Below, in pieces: positions 61,044 through 64,000 of a stretch of 64,000 nucleotides of DNA. Each line of letters starts with the position of its first letter. The first letter of the stretch is position 1. Both the position numbers and the translations under genes were made by a program. The stretch spans positions 1 through 64,000 of the forward strand of contig JALGSV010000003.1 in assembly GCA_029821755.1 (NCBI GenBank), written 5' to 3'. This DNA is from Candidatus Zipacnadum vermilionense. Its GTDB lineage: Bacteria; Armatimonadota; Zipacnadia; Zipacnadales; Zipacnadaceae. A model generated the notes under the pieces. The model saw only the letters and a program-made list of their open reading frames with translations, was not told where the DNA came from and searched no databases.

Positions 61044-62159
61044 CTATCCGGCACTCCCCGCCGAGTGCGGGGGGGGCTTCGGGGCCGGCTTGGCGGGCGG
61101 AGCGGGGCGCGGGGCGGGAGTGGTCCCCAGCCCGGGCTTGCCGCCAGGTCTGGGCGTAAGCGCGGGAGCGTCCGTCGAGGGCACAGGTGGCGAGGGTGGC
61201 GCCACAGCCGGCGGTCCAGGCTCCTGTTTCTTGCCCACCGACACCGTCACCTCGATCTCTCCCTCCCCTACTCGCTTGACCCCCGCAGGCAGCACCAGCT
61301 TGGCCTTGCGTGTCTCCTTGCTGGTCAGACCGCCAATGGAGATCGTCTCCGTGTCTACCGACTCCAGTGCTCCGAGCTCCTCCGCGCCACCGGTGAGGGT
61401 CACCTCCGCAGGCCGCGCGCTGACGCTGACGACCTCGTACCCCTCCCCCGGTTCGCCCACCTGCGGGCGTACCTTCAGAGTCTTCCTCTGCTCCGGCCCA
61501 CGAGTGATGGGAACGACCACCGTGATCTCCGAGGGGCTGACCCGCAGCCCGTCGATCGGGTTACCCTTATCATCCAGGGGCTTCACCGTACCGGGGCGTT
61601 CGGCCGTGCCCGTCAAGCCCGCGACATCAGCCTCGGCTATCACCCGGCTCACGCGCGCTATCAGGCTGCCAGCGCCGGTAAGCTGAGCTTCCGTCCGGCT
61701 CGGTTGCGGCGTCCCCAGCGTGTACCCCTTTGCCGGTTTGCCGCGCAGGCGCATCTCAATCGGATGCCTTTCCGTCACCGTCGTGTCCAACACCACCCGC
61801 ACGGTGGCAGGGGTCAAGGATTCGACGGTCACGCCCTGCGGCAACTCCGAGGGCTTCAGGGCCGCCGTGTGCTCGCCCGCCCCCCGCCCACTGAGGTCCG
61901 CCGTAAGCACGATCTGGGCGGAACTGAGGCCCTCCACTATTCGGCGCGGACCGCTCAATTGTACGGTAGCCGACTGGGGGCTGTAGCTGACTACGGTCAT
62001 GTCCTCCGGCACGTTCCGCAGCACGATGCGCGCCGGCATTCCGCGCAATACCGCCGGGTTCTCTCTGACCATCACGTAGGCCCACAGAAACGCGGCGATC
62101 AGGACCGAGATGATCTTGAGTCCCAGATTGTCACGAAACAGAGCATTCAGGTAGTGCAT
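61044..62159 (-). CDS. cdaR: CdaR/YbbR-domain regulator of c-di-AMP cyclase
   Basis: The protein has 371 residues from ATG 62159. One N-terminal membrane helix (LGLKIISVLIAAFLWAYVMV, about 12-31) anchors extracellular YbbR repeats: RIVLRNVPEDMTVVSYSPQS, a second unit starting HPIEMRLRGKPAKGYTLGTP and a third with LKVRPQVGEPGEGYEVVSVS. The tail is Pro-rich (PPSPPVPSTDAPALTPRPGG). CdaR partners the cyclase CdaA and modulates its activity at the membrane. The gene lies 91 bases downstream of cdaA on the same strand, as in Firmicutes, but glmM is not adjacent here. Its 3' end contains a hairpin shared with the convergent gene. Confidence 0.92.
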   Translation of the reverse strand: MHYLNALFRDNLGLKIISVLIAAFLWAYVMVRENPAVLRGMPARIVLRNVPEDMTVVSYSPQSATVQLSGPRRIVEGLSSAQIVLTADLSGRGAGEHTAALKPSELPQGVTVESLTPATVRVVLDTTVTERHPIEMRLRGKPAKGYTLGTPQPSRTEAQLTGAGSLIARVSRVIAEADVAGLTGTAERPGTVKPLDDKGNPIDGLRVSPSEITVVVPITRGPEQRKTLKVRPQVGEPGEGYEVVSVSARPAEVTLTGGAEELGALESVDTETISIGGLTSKETRKAKLVLPAGVKRVGEGEIEVTVSVGKKQEPGPPAVAPPSPPVPSTDAPALTPRPGGKPGLGTTPAPRPAPPAKPAPKPPPHSAGSAG

Positions 62160-62250
62160 GGCTGCGCCAGCCAGTCTGAGTCGTCAGTGTCAGTTCCAGC
62201 CGCCGGTCGATGGCATTCTCACCACTGTCCCTGTCGATTGTCACTCCGCC

Positions 62251-63066
62251 CTACTTTCTCCAGAAGAACACCCTTCGCTCGGCGCGCTGGGCCTCGAAAA
62301 GCTCCATGAGGCGCTCAGTGAGCTGCGATCGTTGTAGCGCTGGGCTCAGCGTACCGTTAAAAGCCAGCGAAATGTTGCCCGTTTCCTCCGACACTACCAC
62401 GATGACTGCGTCGGTACGCTCGGCCAGGCCCAGCGCCGCCCGGTGACGCATGCCGGTCTCCGTGGACAAGCCCGGCCGCTCCGAATGCGGCAGCACGCAA
62501 GAGGCCGCCAGAACCTGCGCCCCGCGGATCACCACGGCCCCGTCGTGCAGGGGCGTGCGCGGGCTAAAGATTGTGATTAACAGCTCCACCGATACCCGAC
62601 CGCTGATGGTCTTGCCCGTACGAGTGATGTCTACCAGCGGCTGGGCACGCTCCAGAACCATCAGCGCCCCGTAGCCCTTCTCTGCTAGAGTGGCCGCTGC
62701 CTCCACGACCTCGCCGATGACGTCGGGGCCGCTCTCCTCACTGAGCGATCCCAGCGGTGCCGGCAGGAAGCCGGTGCGCCCCAGGCGCTCCAAGGCCATG
62801 CGCAGCTCCGGCTGGAAGATGACCACCAGAGCGATAACGGCGACCGGCACGATGGCATTCAGGATGAAACGCAGCGTGGGCAGCCAGGAGGAGACCAGCA
62901 GCACCAGCAGCACCAGGACGACCCCCCGCAGCAGTGACATCGCCCGGGTGCCCCGGGCCAGCAGCAGCACTCGGTAGATCAGGTACGCCACGATCAGGAC
63001 GTCCAGGGCGTCCAGGAAGCGGACACTGATGGCCAGATTGGTGAGGATCTGCCAGAGTTCGGTCAT
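62251..63066 (-). CDS. cdaA: Membrane diadenylate cyclase
   Basis: The protein has 271 residues. Three membrane helices at the N-terminus (FLDALDVLIVAYLIYRVLLL, SLLRGVVLVLLVLLVSSWLP, AIVPVAVIALVVIFQPEL) precede a DisA_N (DAC) domain: FSPRTPLHDGAVVIRGAQVL (DGA motif, about 175) and TETGMRHRAALGLAERTDAV (RHR motif, about 205), then VVVSEETGNISLAFNGTL. It makes the second messenger cyclic di-AMP from two ATP, controlling potassium and wall homeostasis. The cdaA-cdaR pair is typical of Firmicutes, Actinobacteria relatives and some Terrabacteria. The next gene upstream on the same strand is dedA. Confidence 0.96.
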   Translation of the reverse strand: MTELWQILTNLAISVRFLDALDVLIVAYLIYRVLLLARGTRAMSLLRGVVLVLLVLLVSSWLPTLRFILNAIVPVAVIALVVIFQPELRMALERLGRTGFLPAPLGSLSEESGPDVIGEVVEAAATLAEKGYGALMVLERAQPLVDITRTGKTISGRVSVELLITIFSPRTPLHDGAVVIRGAQVLAASCVLPHSERPGLSTETGMRHRAALGLAERTDAVIVVVSEETGNISLAFNGTLSPALQRSQLTERLMELFEAQRAERRVFFWRK

Positions 63067-63155
63067 AGGGAGGCTCTCCCCCTGCGACTCCCGCTCCCTC
63101 GCGGAGCGGCGCCTACCCAGGAGGCTCGAACCTGTGGCGACTATAGCACGGCGCC

Positions 63156-63836
63156 TTACGGAGCGTCAACGGAGGTCGTGGCCTTGGGTCCCGATCGCGA
63201 CTCGCGGCGGTGCTTGAGATACTCGATGATCCCGGGCACGAGGGAGATCAGAATCACGACGACGATCACCAGCGAGAAGTGCTCCTGTACCACCTTTAGG
63301 CTCCCGAAGAAGTACCCACCGAAGACGAACAAGCCCACCCACAACAGGTTGCCGAGCACGCTGAAGATGACGAAGCGACGGTAGTGCATCGCGCCAATCC
63401 CGGCCACGAACGGGGCGAAGGTACGCACGATAGGCACGAACCGCGCCACGATGACCGTGCTGGCGCCGTGTTTCTCATAGAAGTGGTGGGTGCGCTCCAG
63501 GTGTTTCTTGTTGAGCAACCGGCTGTTGGAGTGGAAGGCGCGCGGGCCGATGAACCGGCCGATCCAATAGTTGGTGGAATCCCCGCACACCCCCGCCAAC
63601 CACAGGATCGCTAGCAACATCCCCGGCGTCAGAGCCGAGCCCGGCGTACTGGCTGTGACCCCTGCCGCAAACAGCAGCGAGTCGCCCGGCAAGAAGGGCG
63701 TGATCACCAGCCCGGTCTCACAGAAGATAATCCCCGCCAGGACGGCGTACGTCAGCGTGCCGTAATGTTGGGTGAAGGCACCGAGGTATTGGTCTAGGTG
63801 CATTATGAGGTCGAAGATGCCGGTCGGTAGCTCCAT
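63156..63836 (-). CDS. dedA: DedA-family membrane protein
   Basis: The protein has 226 residues from ATG 63836 with an AGGAGA SD five bases upstream; an earlier in-frame ATG (63875) has no SD. DedA/VTT proteins are polyisoprenoid-lipid or phospholipid scramblase-like half-transporters of the cytoplasmic membrane. The conserved elements are FCETGLVITPFLPGDSLLFA, GDSTNYWIGRFIGPRAF and RFVPIVRTFAPFVAGIG, with a last helix (VIVVVILISLVPGIIEYL). The proline/glutamate/arginine positions seen in the family are there. It is transcribed in the same direction as cdaA, 90 bases upstream of it. The SD is good, but no promoter stands out in 63837-64000. Confidence 0.92.
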   Translation of the reverse strand: MELPTGIFDLIMHLDQYLGAFTQHYGTLTYAVLAGIIFCETGLVITPFLPGDSLLFAAGVTASTPGSALTPGMLLAILWLAGVCGDSTNYWIGRFIGPRAFHSNSRLLNKKHLERTHHFYEKHGASTVIVARFVPIVRTFAPFVAGIGAMHYRRFVIFSVLGNLLWVGLFVFGGYFFGSLKVVQEHFSLVIVVVILISLVPGIIEYLKHRRESRSGPKATTSVDAP

Positions 63837-64000
63837 GTGGTCTCCTGGAGAGAGAATCGCGTCATTCCACCCCATGATCGGAAGGGGATTCGCCGCTCTT
63901 GGGTATAGGTCCTTTGTCGCCCTCTATCACGTGTGGGGCGCTTTCCCTCCCCCGCTAACTATGGTATAGTGGCTGCCCTGCAGCACCATTCTCATTCCTC

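Noticed and set aside
63963-63968. TATAGT with a weak TTTCCC 17 bases upstream, pointing off the right edge
   Set aside because: The -35 box is poor and the downstream gene is outside the window, so a promoter cannot be supported.

Overview
A GC-rich (about 63-66% by eye) 64 kb chromosomal segment from a free-living diderm bacterium. The outer-membrane beta-barrels, TolC/MacAB-type efflux, a KdsC-type phosphatase and several lipoproteins argue for two membranes. A c-di-AMP cyclase (CdaA/CdaR), a four-domain S1 protein, a copper-amine-oxidase-like/NAGPA secreted protein and paired FAD-oxidoreductase/TIM-barrel sugar enzymes fit Armatimonadota or a related Terrabacteria-type lineage. That placement is inference and was not tested by any search. 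I found no tRNA, rRNA, CRISPR array, insertion sequence or phage genes.

Layout. 1-3.5 kb (minus): a truncated glycosidase-like lipoprotein, a NAGPA-type phosphodiester glycosidase and a small protein whose N-terminus resembles DnaA domain I. 3.6-8.1 kb (plus): pyruvate kinase, KDPG-aldolase-like protein, DUF366, QueE and a 2-hydroxyacyl-CoA-dehydratase-like Fe-S protein in one tight run. 8.2-10.7 kb: a secreted zinc-ribbon protein, tyrS and a convergent zinc-ribbon protein. 10.9-17.9 kb: two small secreted Tyr-rich proteins whose promoters share a 17-bp operator, diverging from a probably leaderless marR followed by TolC, MacA, MacB ATPase and permease genes. 18-25 kb (minus): TIM-barrel glycosidase, FAD oxidoreductase, orphan DNA methyltransferase, a 3' remnant of a PiT phosphate permease (plus strand), kdsC and a membrane-anchored propeller-like protein.

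25-36 kb (plus): dxr, rseP, ispG, two small genes (one apparently frameshifted), proS, MEMO, a DUF4177-like protein, larB and a DegP-type protease ending in a textbook terminator. 35.7-41 kb: a SAM methyltransferase, an alpha-toroid protein, small barrel or secreted proteins, and an argD-type aminotransferase. 41-46 kb (minus): a Gld-like ABC module (ATPase, permease, GldG-like, DUF4340). 46-52 kb (minus): sppA, polA, rpsA, coaE. 53-61 kb (plus): a four-gene secreted/envelope cluster led by a 1,129-residue outer-membrane protein with SprA-like repeats. 61-64 kb (minus): dedA, cdaA, cdaR.

Most genes are core housekeeping. The parts that look least described are the DUF366-QueE-HgdB-like run, the 53-61 kb envelope cluster, the shared TACTA-N7-TAGTA operators and the PiT remnant beside the orphan methyltransferase.
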